Source of the DNA: DASTPP01 sp035762175
GTDB taxonomy: Bacteria; Myxococcota_A; Polyangia; Polyangiales; Polyangiaceae
Assembly: GCA_035762175.1 (NCBI GenBank)
Contig: DASTPP010000013.1
Coordinates: 1 to 64,000 of the forward strand
DNA length: 64,000 bases
Direction: 5' to 3'
Each line of letters opens with the position of its first letter. The stretch's first letter is position 1. A program made the position numbers and the translations under genes. Below, piece by piece: positions 34,788-43,135 of this stretch. The notes under the pieces are model-generated. The model was not told the origin of the DNA. It made no database searches and saw only the letters and a program-made list of their open reading frames with translations.

Positions 34788-35716
34788 GGGTCCTGACCCT
34801 CGGTTAGCAGAAATACCTCGTCGAGCAGAAGTCCGGCGGCGGGGGCGGTGGGCCCGAGCGCGTCGCGCCGCCCCGTGGCGAAGGCGCGCTCGACGGCCTC
34901 GGGGGGCCTCCGGCCGCGCCCGACGTCGGCGAGTGTGCCGGCGATGATGCGCACCATGTTGTAAAGAAAGCGGTCGCCCTCGACGACGAGGCGCACGAGC
35001 CGCGCGTCGCCGCCGGGGGCCGCCTCGACGTCGACGCGCGCGAGCGAGCAGCGCGTCTTCGTGCGCCCGTCGAGGCTCGCCCGGAAGGCGGCGAAGTCGT
35101 GCTCGCCGCGCACGAGCTCGGCCGCCCGGCGCATCGCGCCGAGGTCGAGCCCGGGCTCGAGGCGCCAGGCGCGGCCCTCCCAGAAGGGGTCGCGCACGGG
35201 GTCGCAGACGAAGGTGTAGACGTAGCGCTTGCCGCGGTTCTGAAACCGCGGGTGAAAGCCCGCCGCGACGCGCGCGGCGCGGCGCACGGCGAGCGAGGGC
35301 GGCAGGTGGCGGGCGAGCGCGAGCGCCCAGCCCCGCGGCGGGATGGAACGCGTCGCGTCGAAGGCGGCGCGCTGCCCGAGCGCGTGCACGCCCGCGTCGG
35401 TGCGGCTCGCGCCCCGCACCTCGCTCACCTCGGGGCAAACCTGCCGGATCGCCCGCAAGAGCGCCCCGCTCGCCGTCTCGACGCCCGGCTGCGGCGCCCA
35501 GCCGTGGAAGGCCGAGCCCTCGTAGGCCACGGTCAAGAGCACGCCCTCGCCGCCCGCGCCCTCGTCGCCCGCGCCGCGGACGCCTGCGCCCTCGTCGCCC
35601 GCGCCTTGGACGCCCGCTCCCTCGCCGCCCGCGCCCGCGCCTTGGACGCCCGCGCCCTCGCCGCCCGCGCCTCGGACGCCCGCGCCCTCGCCGCCCCCCG
35701 CCGGGGCGCCGCTCAT
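34751..35716 (-). CDS. truA: tRNA pseudouridine synthase A with repetitive N-terminal extension
   Basis: The core (residues 58-321) is TruA: LLTVAYEGSAFHGWAPQPG, catalytic Asp 107 in GASRTDAGVHA, GKRYVYTF, DFAAFRASLDGRTKTRCS and FLYNMVRIIAGTL. It makes pseudouridine 38-40 in the tRNA anticodon arm. The first 57 residues are an unusual Gly/Glu/Ala repeat (GEGAGVQGAG-like units of about ten residues) absent from ordinary TruA, which starts just before the LLTVAYEG strand. A later start is not available as ATG, so the extension may be real. The start overlaps the preceding gene by 4 bp (ATGA). Confidence 0.92.
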   Translation of the reverse strand: MSGAPAGGGEGAGVRGAGGEGAGVQGAGAGGEGAGVQGAGDEGAGVRGAGDEGAGGEGVLLTVAYEGSAFHGWAPQPGVETASGALLRAIRQVCPEVSEVRGASRTDAGVHALGQRAAFDATRSIPPRGWALALARHLPPSLAVRRAARVAAGFHPRFQNRGKRYVYTFVCDPVRDPFWEGRAWRLEPGLDLGAMRRAAELVRGEHDFAAFRASLDGRTKTRCSLARVDVEAAPGGDARLVRLVVEGDRFLYNMVRIIAGTLADVGRGRRPPEAVERAFATGRRDALGPTAPAAGLLLDEVFLLTEGQDPWPPPPRPAPPP

Positions 35717-36306
35717 TTGTTCACGGCTTCGAAGCGCAGCGGCACCTTCATGTCGACGCAGCCGCCCGAGGGGGCCGAGCCCAGGCGCTGCCCCTGGAAC
35801 ATGCTGACCACGCAGCGCGCCACCTCGGGCGAGCCGGTGGTGTCGCCGGCGACGCCGGCGCTGCAGATGGTGCCGCCCGTGTCGATGCGCAGCGCGACGC
35901 TCATGCTGCCGCGCAGCCCCTCGTTCTGGCGCAGGGCGCGCTGGTAGCAGCCGCGGGCGCGGCCGGCGCGCGCCTGCACCTCGCTCAGCAGGCCCGAGGA
36001 CGCGTTGCCCCCGCAGGGGCCGCCGCAGCCGCCCCCCGTCGAGCGCACCTTCGCGGTCGGGGTTGGGGGCGGCGGCTCGTCGGGCGGCGGCGGCGGGGGC
36101 GCGTCGGTCAAGGTGGGCCTCGCCACCGAACCGGAGCTGAGCGTCGGCGTGATGGCGGGAGGGGTCGGCTCGGGGCCGCGCGACTTCCAGATGACGACGC
36201 CGACGCCCACGAGCAAGAGCAGCGCGCCGAGCGCGATGTAAGGCCCCCGATTGCTCGTGCCGGGGATCTTGCTGGGCGGCAGGGACGCGGGAGGATCGTC
36301 GGTCAT
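35713..36306 (-). CDS. AgmX/PglI-type TonB-like C-terminal protein
   Basis: This 197-residue protein has a cytoplasmic Pro-rich leader, one transmembrane helix (about 23-42, YIALGALLLLVGVGVVIW), a Pro-rich periplasmic linker with a Gly/Cys patch (GGGCGGPC), and a C-terminal domain (about 110-197) with GCYQRALRQNEGLRGSMSVALRI and CVVSMFQGQRLG. This layout is typical of the myxobacterial AgmX/PglI C-terminal (TonB-like) family seen in gliding-motility and secretion loci. The stop overlaps the truA start. What it transduces is unknown. Confidence 0.8.
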   Translation of the reverse strand: MTDDPPASLPPSKIPGTSNRGPYIALGALLLLVGVGVVIWKSRGPEPTPPAITPTLSSGSVARPTLTDAPPPPPPDEPPPPTPTAKVRSTGGGCGGPCGGNASSGLLSEVQARAGRARGCYQRALRQNEGLRGSMSVALRIDTGGTICSAGVAGDTTGSPEVARCVVSMFQGQRLGSAPSGGCVDMKVPLRFEAVNK

Positions 36307-36441
36307 GCGAAGATGGCTCCGCCGGTTCGTACTATCGAACGGCCCTTCATGGGCCGCCCGGGCCCGGCAGGCTAGCCCGTGCGACGGGGGGTGGCGCGCG
36401 AAAAATGACGCACCCCCCCCATGGCCCGGGGGGCCAAGCGT

Positions 36442-36999
36442 TCAGGGGTCGGGGGGCGCGTAGAGGGCGAGCGAGGTGTCGCCGTAGCGCCGCCGGTCGT
36501 AGCACATGAGGGGCGCGAGTGCGGGGGGCTCGTCGGCCGAGGCGTGTTCGAGCACCAGGCGGGCCCCGGGGGCGAGCAGCCCGCGCGCGGCGAGCGCGGC
36601 GAGCGCGCGCGGGGCCGGGCCCTTGCGCACCAGCTCGTAGGGCGGGTCGGCGAGGACGAGGTCGAAGGGGGCCTCGGGCTCGAGGGCGGCGAGCGCGCGC
36701 TCGACGGGGCGGCCGAGCACGAGCGCGCGCCCGGCGACGCCGAGCTCGTCGACGTTGGCGCGCAGGGCGGCGAGCGCGGCGTTCGCCGACTCGACGAAGA
36801 CGGCGCGGGCGGCGCCGCGCGAGAGCGCCTCGAGGCCGAGCGCGCCGGTGCCGGCGTACAGGTCGAGCACGCGCGCGCCCTCGAGCGGGCCGAGGCACGA
36901 GAAGAGCGCCTCGCGGACGCGCTCGGGCGTCGGGCGCGTGCCGTGGCCGCGGGGCGCGCGCAGCGTGCGGCCGCCGAGCGTTCCGGCCACGATGCGCAT
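36442..36999 (-). CDS. rsmD: 16S rRNA (guanine966-N2)-methyltransferase RsmD
   Basis: This 185-residue protein has RsmD's start (MRIVAGTLGGRTL), RPTPERVREALF, the SAM-binding motif DLYAGTGALGLEALSRGA and the catalytic DPPYE motif (LADPPYELV). RsmD methylates G966 of 16S rRNA in the 30S subunit. The length matches the family. It is followed by a 135-bp gap to the AgmX-like gene and preceded after 14 bp by a PEGA-like gene with which it may be co-transcribed. CoaD, often adjacent elsewhere, is absent. Confidence 0.9.
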   Translation of the reverse strand: MRIVAGTLGGRTLRAPRGHGTRPTPERVREALFSCLGPLEGARVLDLYAGTGALGLEALSRGAARAVFVESANAALAALRANVDELGVAGRALVLGRPVERALAALEPEAPFDLVLADPPYELVRKGPAPRALAALAARGLLAPGARLVLEHASADEPPALAPLMCYDRRRYGDTSLALYAPPDP

Positions 37000-37013
37000 G
37001 GCGCGGGGGCGGC

Positions 37014-38243
37014 CTAAAAGGTGAGGTGGAAGTCGAGCCCGGTGCGGCCCGGGCCGGCCGACGGGGTGAGCGCCCAGCGCGAGCCCTTGGCCGCGCCGCT
37101 GGCGGGCGGGCTGTCGTGCTGCGCGCTGAGCAGCAGCACGAGGCCGGCGCCGGCGGCGAGCGCCCCGACGGGGTAGGCGACGTACTGGAAGGTGGTGAGC
37201 GTCTTGGAGGCGCCGCAGAGCCGGTCGACGCGGCCGGGCGTGGCGGCGCCGGGCGCGTTGACGGCGACGCCGGCGGCGGCCTGGTCGCACGCGTCTTGGT
37301 CGGGCGCGACGCCCGAGCGGTAGGCCTTGTAGGCCTCGTCTTCGCCGAAGGACAGCACGCGCAGGCTCGAGTACGCCCCGGCCAGCAGCAGGGCGCCGCC
37401 GAGGCTGATGCCGATGACGCCGACCGGCCTGCGCCACGACGAGCCGCCGCCGGTGTAGGGGGCGCGGGTGACGCCCCCGTCGACGTCGACCGGGGCCTGG
37501 GTGGCGGGGTCGGGCTGCGCGCGCACCGGCACGAGGCGCACCTCTTGGACCTGGGTGACCGCCACGCGCCCGCGCCCGCTCAGGGTCACGCGCCCGCCCG
37601 AGCGCACCTCGAAGGTGTACTCGCCCGGCGGCAGCGTGAGCTCGTGCTGGGCGTGCGTGATGGGCCCCTGGGCGCGGCCGTTGACGAAGAGCTCGCCATC
37701 GAGGGCGCGCTCGGCCACCAGGCGCGCGACGCCGACGCGGCCGTAGAAGACGAGCCGCTGGTACATCTGGTCGGCGAGCCGCTCGAGGGCGGGGTCGCGC
37801 GGCTCGGTGAGGTTGTCGCTGAAGGTGAAGCGCTCGTGCACGTCCTCGTGGCCGCGCTGCCACAGGTGCAGGTCGAGCGCGACCTGGTTGCCCGGCACCT
37901 TCTTCATCGTGCCCCAGAAGAACTGCCGCGCCCCGAGCTTGTTCGCGATGTTCGTCAGGCAGGGGGCGTTGGGCGGGTCGGGGCACTTCAGCGCCAGCGA
38001 CAGGACCGCGAGCGACTGGTCGCTGTCGGCGAGGGCGAACTCTTTCGACTCGCGGACCCGGTGCCGCAGGGCGAGCGTGACGGCCTTGGACTGGTCGTCG
38101 GCGTCGTCGGTGGCGACCTCGAGCACGTGCATCACCTGCGCGTTCGGGCCGGGGGGCGCCGAGCGCGCCGGCGGCGCGGCGAGGGCGACGAGGGCGCCGG
38201 CGAGCGCGGCCACGAGTGTCCGGATTCGCATGCAGCGCCGCAT
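37014..38243 (-). CDS. Secreted PEGA-like protein with C-terminal membrane segments
   Basis: This reads as 409 residues (405 if ATG 38231 is used). A signal peptide ends near PPARSAPP. The mature protein starts with a region resembling a periplasmic scaffold (VLEVATDDADDQSKAVTLALR). A PEGA-like beta domain follows near 180-230 (GELFVNGRAQGPITHAQHELTLPPGEYTFEV), then two hydrophobic segments around 270-290 and 350-370. This architecture, PEGA plus C-terminal helices ending in an aromatic residue (HLTF), recurs in the 57149-58474 protein. Role unknown; such proteins usually accompany Ser/Thr kinases in Myxococcota. Confidence 0.7.
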   Translation of the reverse strand: MRRCMRIRTLVAALAGALVALAAPPARSAPPGPNAQVMHVLEVATDDADDQSKAVTLALRHRVRESKEFALADSDQSLAVLSLALKCPDPPNAPCLTNIANKLGARQFFWGTMKKVPGNQVALDLHLWQRGHEDVHERFTFSDNLTEPRDPALERLADQMYQRLVFYGRVGVARLVAERALDGELFVNGRAQGPITHAQHELTLPPGEYTFEVRSGGRVTLSGRGRVAVTQVQEVRLVPVRAQPDPATQAPVDVDGGVTRAPYTGGGSSWRRPVGVIGISLGGALLLAGAYSSLRVLSFGEDEAYKAYRSGVAPDQDACDQAAAGVAVNAPGAATPGRVDRLCGASKTLTTFQYVAYPVGALAAGAGLVLLLSAQHDSPPASGAAKGSRWALTPSAGPGRTGLDFHLTF

Positions 38244-38566
38244 CGTAGGCGGAAGCGGCGCCGGCGCGCAACGTTCCTGGCCCGGGCCCCGGCCCCGTCG
38301 AGGCGTGGGGCCCGCGCCCGGGGCGCCCCCGCCGGCCCCGGCGCGCGACGTTCCTGGGCCGGGGCCCAACGCCGGCGAGGCCCCGGGCCCGGGGGCGCCC
38401 TCGGCCGGGAGAGAGTTCTGCGGCCCGGGTCCGCGCCCGGCGGCCCCGGACTCGACGTCCGGGGCACGGCGTCCCAAGGCGTGCCGCGCGGCTTCGGCCG
38501 GTCCGGAGAGCAAAGCCCGTCCCTCGCTGGGGCCGGGCTCGACGCCGCAGTCACCCGCCGCCCGGA
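38244..38566. repeat. Gene-free stretch with a 26-bp imperfect direct repeat
   Basis: Between the Clp-like gene's stop and the PEGA-like gene's start, a segment containing ACGTTCCTGG and flanking GC-rich bases occurs at 38264-38289 and again at 38341-38367, differing at a few positions. No gene was recognised. The two flanking genes run in the same direction. Confidence 0.5.
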
Positions 38567-41227
38567 TCAGGCCCGGGCCGCGCCGCCCTCGCGCTTGGCC
38601 GCGTCCTCGAAGGTGAACTCGTCGCCGCGCACGTCGACGTAGAGCGTCGTGCCCTCGGGGTAGCCCGCGCTCAAGATCGCCTCGGCCAGCGGGTCTTGCA
38701 GCTCTTTGACCATGGCGCGGCGCAGCGGCCTCGCCCCCATCGCCGGCTCGTAGCTCACGTCGACCAGGCGCTCTTTCGCCTTGTCACTCAGTTTCAGGCC
38801 GAGCCGCCGGTGCTCGAGCAGCCGCCCGAGCCGCCCGAGCTGGATGTCGACGATGCCCAGCAGGTCGACCTTGCGCAGCGGCCGGAAGACGATGACGTCG
38901 TCGACGCGGTTCAAGAACTCGGGCCGGAAGAACGACTTCATCTGCTCGAGCAAGACGTCGCGCATCGCCTGGCGGCCGTCTTCCGAGTCGAAGATCTTCG
39001 CGTCGGTCTCGAGGATGCGCCCCGAGCCGATGTTCGACGTCATGATGACCACGGTGTTCGAGAAGTCGACCGTGCGCCCGCGCCCGTCGGTCAGGCGCCC
39101 GTCGTCGAGCACCTGCAGGAGCAGGTTGAAGACGTCGGCGTGCGCCTTCTCGACCTCGTCGAAGAGCAAGACCGAGTAGGGCCGCCGCCGCACCGCCTCG
39201 GTCAAGAAGCCCCCCTGCTCCGAGTCGACGTAGCCGGGCGGGGCGCCGAGCAGCCGCTGCGCCATGTGCCGCTCCATGAACTCGCTCATGTCGAGGCGCG
39301 TGAGCGCCTGCTCGTCGTCGAACAGGAACTCGGCGAGCGCCTTGGCGAGCTCGGTCTTGCCGACGCCGCTCGGGCCCAGGAAGAAGAACGAGCCGATCGG
39401 CTTGCCCGGGTCGCGCAGCCCCACGCGCCCCCGCCGCACCGCCCGCGAGAGCGCCCCGACCGCTTCGTCTTGGCCGACCACGCGCCGCCGCAGGCGCTCC
39501 TCCATCTTGAGCAGCTTGTCGGCCTCGGCCTCGAGCATCCGCTGCGTGGGGATCCCCGTCCACGACTCGAGCGTGCGCGCGACGTCTTCTTCGCCGACGA
39601 AGTTGTCGGGCCCCGCGCCGCCCTGCCGCTCGCTCGCGGCGCGCGCCGCCTCGAGCCGCTTGCGCAGCTCGGGCAGCGTGACGTACTCGAGCTCGCCGGC
39701 GCGCGCCGCGTTCTTGTCGCGCTTGGCCGCCGCGAGCGCCGCCTCGACCGCCGCGAGCTCTTGCCGCAGGGCCGCCTCGGCCGCGCGCGCGCCCTTGCGC
39801 GCCTGGTGCTCGCCGCGCAGTTTCGCGAGCTCGGGCTCGAGCGCGCGAATGTCGCGCTCGATGCGCGCCCGCTCCTCGACGCTCGCCCGGTCGGTGTCGT
39901 CGACGAGCGCGTCGCGCTGCGCCCCGAGCGACTCGAGCCGCCGCTCGGCCTCGTCGACCGCCGCCGGCACGCCCTCGTTCTCGACGCGCTTGCGCGCCGA
40001 CGTCTCGTCGAGCAGGTCGAGCGCGCTGTCGGGCAGGGCGCGCTCTTGCACGTAGCGCGCCGCGAGCCGCACCGCCGCCGCCACCGCCCCCTCGCCGATG
40101 CGCACCTGGTGGTGCCGCTCGTAGCGCGAGGCGACCCCGCGCAAGATCTCCTGCGCCTGCGCGATCGTGGCCGGCTCGACCGGCACCGGCGAGAAGCGCC
40201 GCAAGAGCGCCGTGTCGCGGTCCTGCATCTTGCGCACCCCCTCGGGCGTCGTCGTCGCCACCACCCGCAGCTCGCCCCGCGCGAGCAGCGGCCGCAGCAC
40301 GTCGCCCACCCCCGAGCCGACCACGCCCTGGCCCAAGAGGTCGCTGAGCCCCTCGATGACCAGCACCGCCTCGCCCTTCGACCGCTCGGCGGCGAGCCGC
40401 TGGGCGAGCGCCTTGATGCGGTCTTCGACCTCGCCCCGCAGCTTCGCCCCCGCCATGATGGCGCCCGACTCGAGCTCGAGCAGCCGCACCCCCGCGAGGT
40501 TCGACGGCACGTCGCCGGCCGCGACGCGCAGCGCGAGCGCCCGCAAGATCGCGCTCTTGCCCACCCCCGGCTCGCCCACCAAGAGCGGGTGGTTCTTCGC
40601 CCGCCGCTCGAGGATCTGCAGCACCCGCCGCACCTCGGCCGTGCGCCCGATGACCGGGTCGCCCGCGCGCGCGTCGGCCACGAGATCGCGCGTGAAGCGC
40701 GCGACGACGTCCGAGCCGCCCGAGGCGCCCGGCTCGGCCCCCGGCTCGCGCGTCGCCGCCGCGGCCGCGGCCGTGCGCAGCGCGCCCAGGTGCGGCCGGA
40801 AGCAGCCCGGCGTCAGCCCGTAGGCCGAGAGGGCCTCGCCGGCCGCGCCCCGGATCTCCTGCGAGAGCGCCACGAGCAGCTGCTCGAGCCCCGTCGACGG
40901 CAGCCGCTCGCGCTGCGCCTCGCGCTCGGCCCGCCGCAAGAGCTCGAGCAGCGCCGTCGACAGGTACGCGACCCCGCCGCCCGTCTTCGAGAGCCGCCGG
41001 AGCGCCGCCTCGGCCGTCGTCAGAAGCTCGGCCGGGTCGGCCCCCGAGCGCCGCACCACCTCGCCGACCCCCCCGTCGCGCTGCAGCGCCCGCACGAGCA
41101 GGTGAATCGGCTCGACCTCGGCGTGGCGCAGCTCGTCGGCGAGCGCCTGCGCCGAGGCCACGAGCGCCTTGGCCTCCGGGGTGTAGGACTCGAGGTGCAG
41201 GGTGGTGCTGATCTCTTCGGGCGGCAT
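38567..41227 (-). CDS. ClpA/ClpB-like AAA+ ATPase with degenerate first ATPase domain
   Basis: This 886-residue protein has a Clp N-domain (about 10-150), NBD1, a coiled middle domain (about 420-530) and NBD2. NBD1 has Walker A GEPGVGKS (218-225), but where ClpB has IDE at Walker B this has IEG (VLVIEGLSDLLG, about 288-299), and the pore loop reads KLR instead of KYR. NBD2 is canonical (GPSGVGKT, LLFDEVEKAH) apart from GYVD instead of GYVG in the pore loop. NBD1 therefore probably binds but does not hydrolyse ATP and grips substrate poorly. No ClpP-binding IGL loop was recognised. It could be a ClpB variant or a specialised unfoldase; the presence of a middle domain favours ClpB. Confidence 0.85.
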   Translation of the reverse strand: MPPEEISTTLHLESYTPEAKALVASAQALADELRHAEVEPIHLLVRALQRDGGVGEVVRRSGADPAELLTTAEAALRRLSKTGGGVAYLSTALLELLRRAEREAQRERLPSTGLEQLLVALSQEIRGAAGEALSAYGLTPGCFRPHLGALRTAAAAAATREPGAEPGASGGSDVVARFTRDLVADARAGDPVIGRTAEVRRVLQILERRAKNHPLLVGEPGVGKSAILRALALRVAAGDVPSNLAGVRLLELESGAIMAGAKLRGEVEDRIKALAQRLAAERSKGEAVLVIEGLSDLLGQGVVGSGVGDVLRPLLARGELRVVATTTPEGVRKMQDRDTALLRRFSPVPVEPATIAQAQEILRGVASRYERHHQVRIGEGAVAAAVRLAARYVQERALPDSALDLLDETSARKRVENEGVPAAVDEAERRLESLGAQRDALVDDTDRASVEERARIERDIRALEPELAKLRGEHQARKGARAAEAALRQELAAVEAALAAAKRDKNAARAGELEYVTLPELRKRLEAARAASERQGGAGPDNFVGEEDVARTLESWTGIPTQRMLEAEADKLLKMEERLRRRVVGQDEAVGALSRAVRRGRVGLRDPGKPIGSFFFLGPSGVGKTELAKALAEFLFDDEQALTRLDMSEFMERHMAQRLLGAPPGYVDSEQGGFLTEAVRRRPYSVLLFDEVEKAHADVFNLLLQVLDDGRLTDGRGRTVDFSNTVVIMTSNIGSGRILETDAKIFDSEDGRQAMRDVLLEQMKSFFRPEFLNRVDDVIVFRPLRKVDLLGIVDIQLGRLGRLLEHRRLGLKLSDKAKERLVDVSYEPAMGARPLRRAMVKELQDPLAEAILSAGYPEGTTLYVDVRGDEFTFEDAAKREGGAARA

Positions 41228-41500
41228 GGGCCGCGCCAGCCTAGCGCGAGCCGGCGGTCGAGGCGACGTGGGGGCGGGGCGGGGGCACCGCCGGCCGAGG
41301 CGACGGGCGGCGGCGGGGGCGCCGGTGGACCAGGCGACGTGCGGCGGGGGCGCCGGTGGCCGAGGCGACGTGCGGGCGGCAGCGGGGCGCCGCCGGCTGA
41401 GGCGACGTGCGGGCGGCAGCGGGGGCGCCGCCGACCCCGGGCCGGCAGGGGGGCCCTCCCCGGCGCGCCGGCCGGGCCCGCCCTCGGGCCGACGTCGCCC
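41228..41500. repeat. GC-rich degenerate tandem repeats, about 31-37 bp period
   Basis: The octamer AGGCGACG recurs at 41261, 41298, 41332, 41363 and 41400, each followed by a variable G/C-rich filler (TGCGGGCGGCAGCGGGG in the last two). The stretch lies between a Clp-like start and a Cys-rich lipoprotein stop and appears non-coding. Confidence 0.6.
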
Positions 41501-42505
41501 TCAGCGGCAGCCGCTCTCGTCGACCGGCCGGAGCCCGCAGGCCCGGCCCGCGTCGGTCTCGAGGCAGCGGTAGGGCCCGCCGCAAGACTGGTTCTCCTGG
41601 CCCACGCCGCACGCCTCGCCCTTGCCGGCGGTCCCGACGCACGTGTCCGTGCGCAGGTCGCAGAGGCCCGCCCGGCACCCCGTCGCCTCGTTGGACGCCT
41701 CGTCCGCGGGGCAGGCCTCGCCCGGGGCCGCCATGGCCGTCAGCCGGTAGCAGCGGTCGCCGACCGAGCCGCAGGCCAGCGACTGGCGCTCGTTGCAGCC
41801 GCCGAACGAGGTGCAGGGTTGCCCCGCCGCCCGCCCCGCTTCGACGCAGGCCTTGCCCTCGCCGCACACCGCCCAGGCTTCGCACTCGTCGTCCGAAGCG
41901 CAGGGCGCGCCCGGCGCGCCGCGGCGCACGCACTTCTTCGACCCGCCGTCGCAGCGCAGGCCCTCGGCGCAGGGCTCGTCGTCCGCGCAGGCCGCGCCCT
42001 CTTTGCCCGGCGTCACGCAGGTGCCGCACGAGGCCTTCGGGGCCAAACGGCAGAGCCGGCTCGCGCACTGCGCGTCGGCGAGGCAGGCGCGGCCGTCGGC
42101 GATCTTACCGGCGAACTGGCACTCTCGCACCGCCGCGACGCTCTCGCAGGGGCGCGCCTCGAGCGCCCGGGCGCAGGCCCCCGCCTCGGCCGCCGTGACC
42201 GACACGCCCGAGAGCACGTAGCCCTGCATGCACGCGTCGACGTTCGCCGCCACGCAGCCCTCGACGTCGCCCGACGAGAGCTCGACCGAGAAGGGCGCGC
42301 AGGCCTCGACCTTCTCGCACGACGCCCGCCAGATGGTCGTGCACACGGCGCGCGCGTCGGCCTCGCTCAGGCCGGCCGGGCGCGCGCCCGGGCCCGAGGG
42401 GCCGTCGGGCCCTTCGCCCTCGGCGTCCGCCGCGGCCGATGCTTGACAGCCCGCCGCCGGGGCGAGCACAAAGAAGGCGAAAGAGAGCAGCACAAAGGAG
42501 CGCAT
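41501..42505 (-). CDS. Cysteine-rich lipoprotein
   Basis: This 334-residue protein starts at ATG 42505 (AAGGAG upstream), giving a signal peptide with lipobox APAAGC. The mature part carries about 35 Cys in Dickkopf-like repeats such as ACADDEPCAEGLRCDGGSKKC, a pattern common in Polyangia surface lipoproteins. There is no enzymatic motif. It is probably an outer-membrane-anchored, disulphide-rich surface protein. Following the stop (toward the Clp gene) is a repeat-rich spacer. Confidence 0.8.
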   Translation of the reverse strand: MRSFVLLSFAFFVLAPAAGCQASAAADAEGEGPDGPSGPGARPAGLSEADARAVCTTIWRASCEKVEACAPFSVELSSGDVEGCVAANVDACMQGYVLSGVSVTAAEAGACARALEARPCESVAAVRECQFAGKIADGRACLADAQCASRLCRLAPKASCGTCVTPGKEGAACADDEPCAEGLRCDGGSKKCVRRGAPGAPCASDDECEAWAVCGEGKACVEAGRAAGQPCTSFGGCNERQSLACGSVGDRCYRLTAMAAPGEACPADEASNEATGCRAGLCDLRTDTCVGTAGKGEACGVGQENQSCGGPYRCLETDAGRACGLRPVDESGCR

Positions 42506-42650
42506 GGTGGTCGCTCGTACGCCGCCCGCCCGGCCCCTGCCCCCGCCCCGCACGCCGCCGCCCACGTCGGGTCGACGATTGAAATAAACGCGAGGCCCGC
42601 CCGTCCAAGGCTGGCCCACACGGCGGCGCGCGCCGCGCCCCCCGCCTGCG

Positions 42651-42989
42651 TCAGCGCGCGGCGCCGAGCACCGTCCGGGTCACCCGGTAGACGGCCGGGG
42701 CCTCGGTGCCGACCGCGTACGCCTTCTGCAAGAGCGCGTGCAGCTCGGCGAGCCTGCCGGCCGCCTGCCAGTCTTCGCGGCGGCGCCACTGCGCGTAGAC
42801 CGCCACGCGGTCGCCCTCGAGCCCGACGTGCACGCTGGCCGACACGAAGCCGGGCTGGCGGGCCATCAGCTCGACGATGGGCTCGAGCGCGGCGACCAGC
42901 TCGTCGGGTCGCTCGGTGGTCCACACGTTGATGAAGGTCATCACCGACTGGTCCGGCGAGATCGTCGCCTCGGGGCGGGGGCTTTCCAT
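42651..42989 (-). CDS. Antibiotic-biosynthesis monooxygenase (ABM) domain protein
   Basis: This 112-residue protein starts at ATG 42989; longer frames upstream look non-coding. It has the ferredoxin-like ABM pattern FINVWTTERPDELVAALEPIVELMARQPGFVSASVHVGLEGDRVAVYAQW, described in parts: strand-helix-strand at 18-70, then a second helix at about 75-95. The family oxidises small aromatics or degrades haem without cofactors; the substrate is unknown. It stands alone, divergent from the GH15 gene. Confidence 0.75.
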   Translation of the reverse strand: MESPRPEATISPDQSVMTFINVWTTERPDELVAALEPIVELMARQPGFVSASVHVGLEGDRVAVYAQWRRREDWQAAGRLAELHALLQKAYAVGTEAPAVYRVTRTVLGAAR

Positions 42990-43135
42990 GGCCCGCACGA
43001 TGGGGCCCCCCGCGGCGCCCCGCAACGAGATTTCGCCTCGGCCCGCCTGCGGTGCTAGGCCTTGGCGCAACGGCCGCCGGTCGGGCGCATCGTACCGGGC
43101 CCGCGCGGCGGGCGGGGCGGCCGTGCGGCTCGGCC

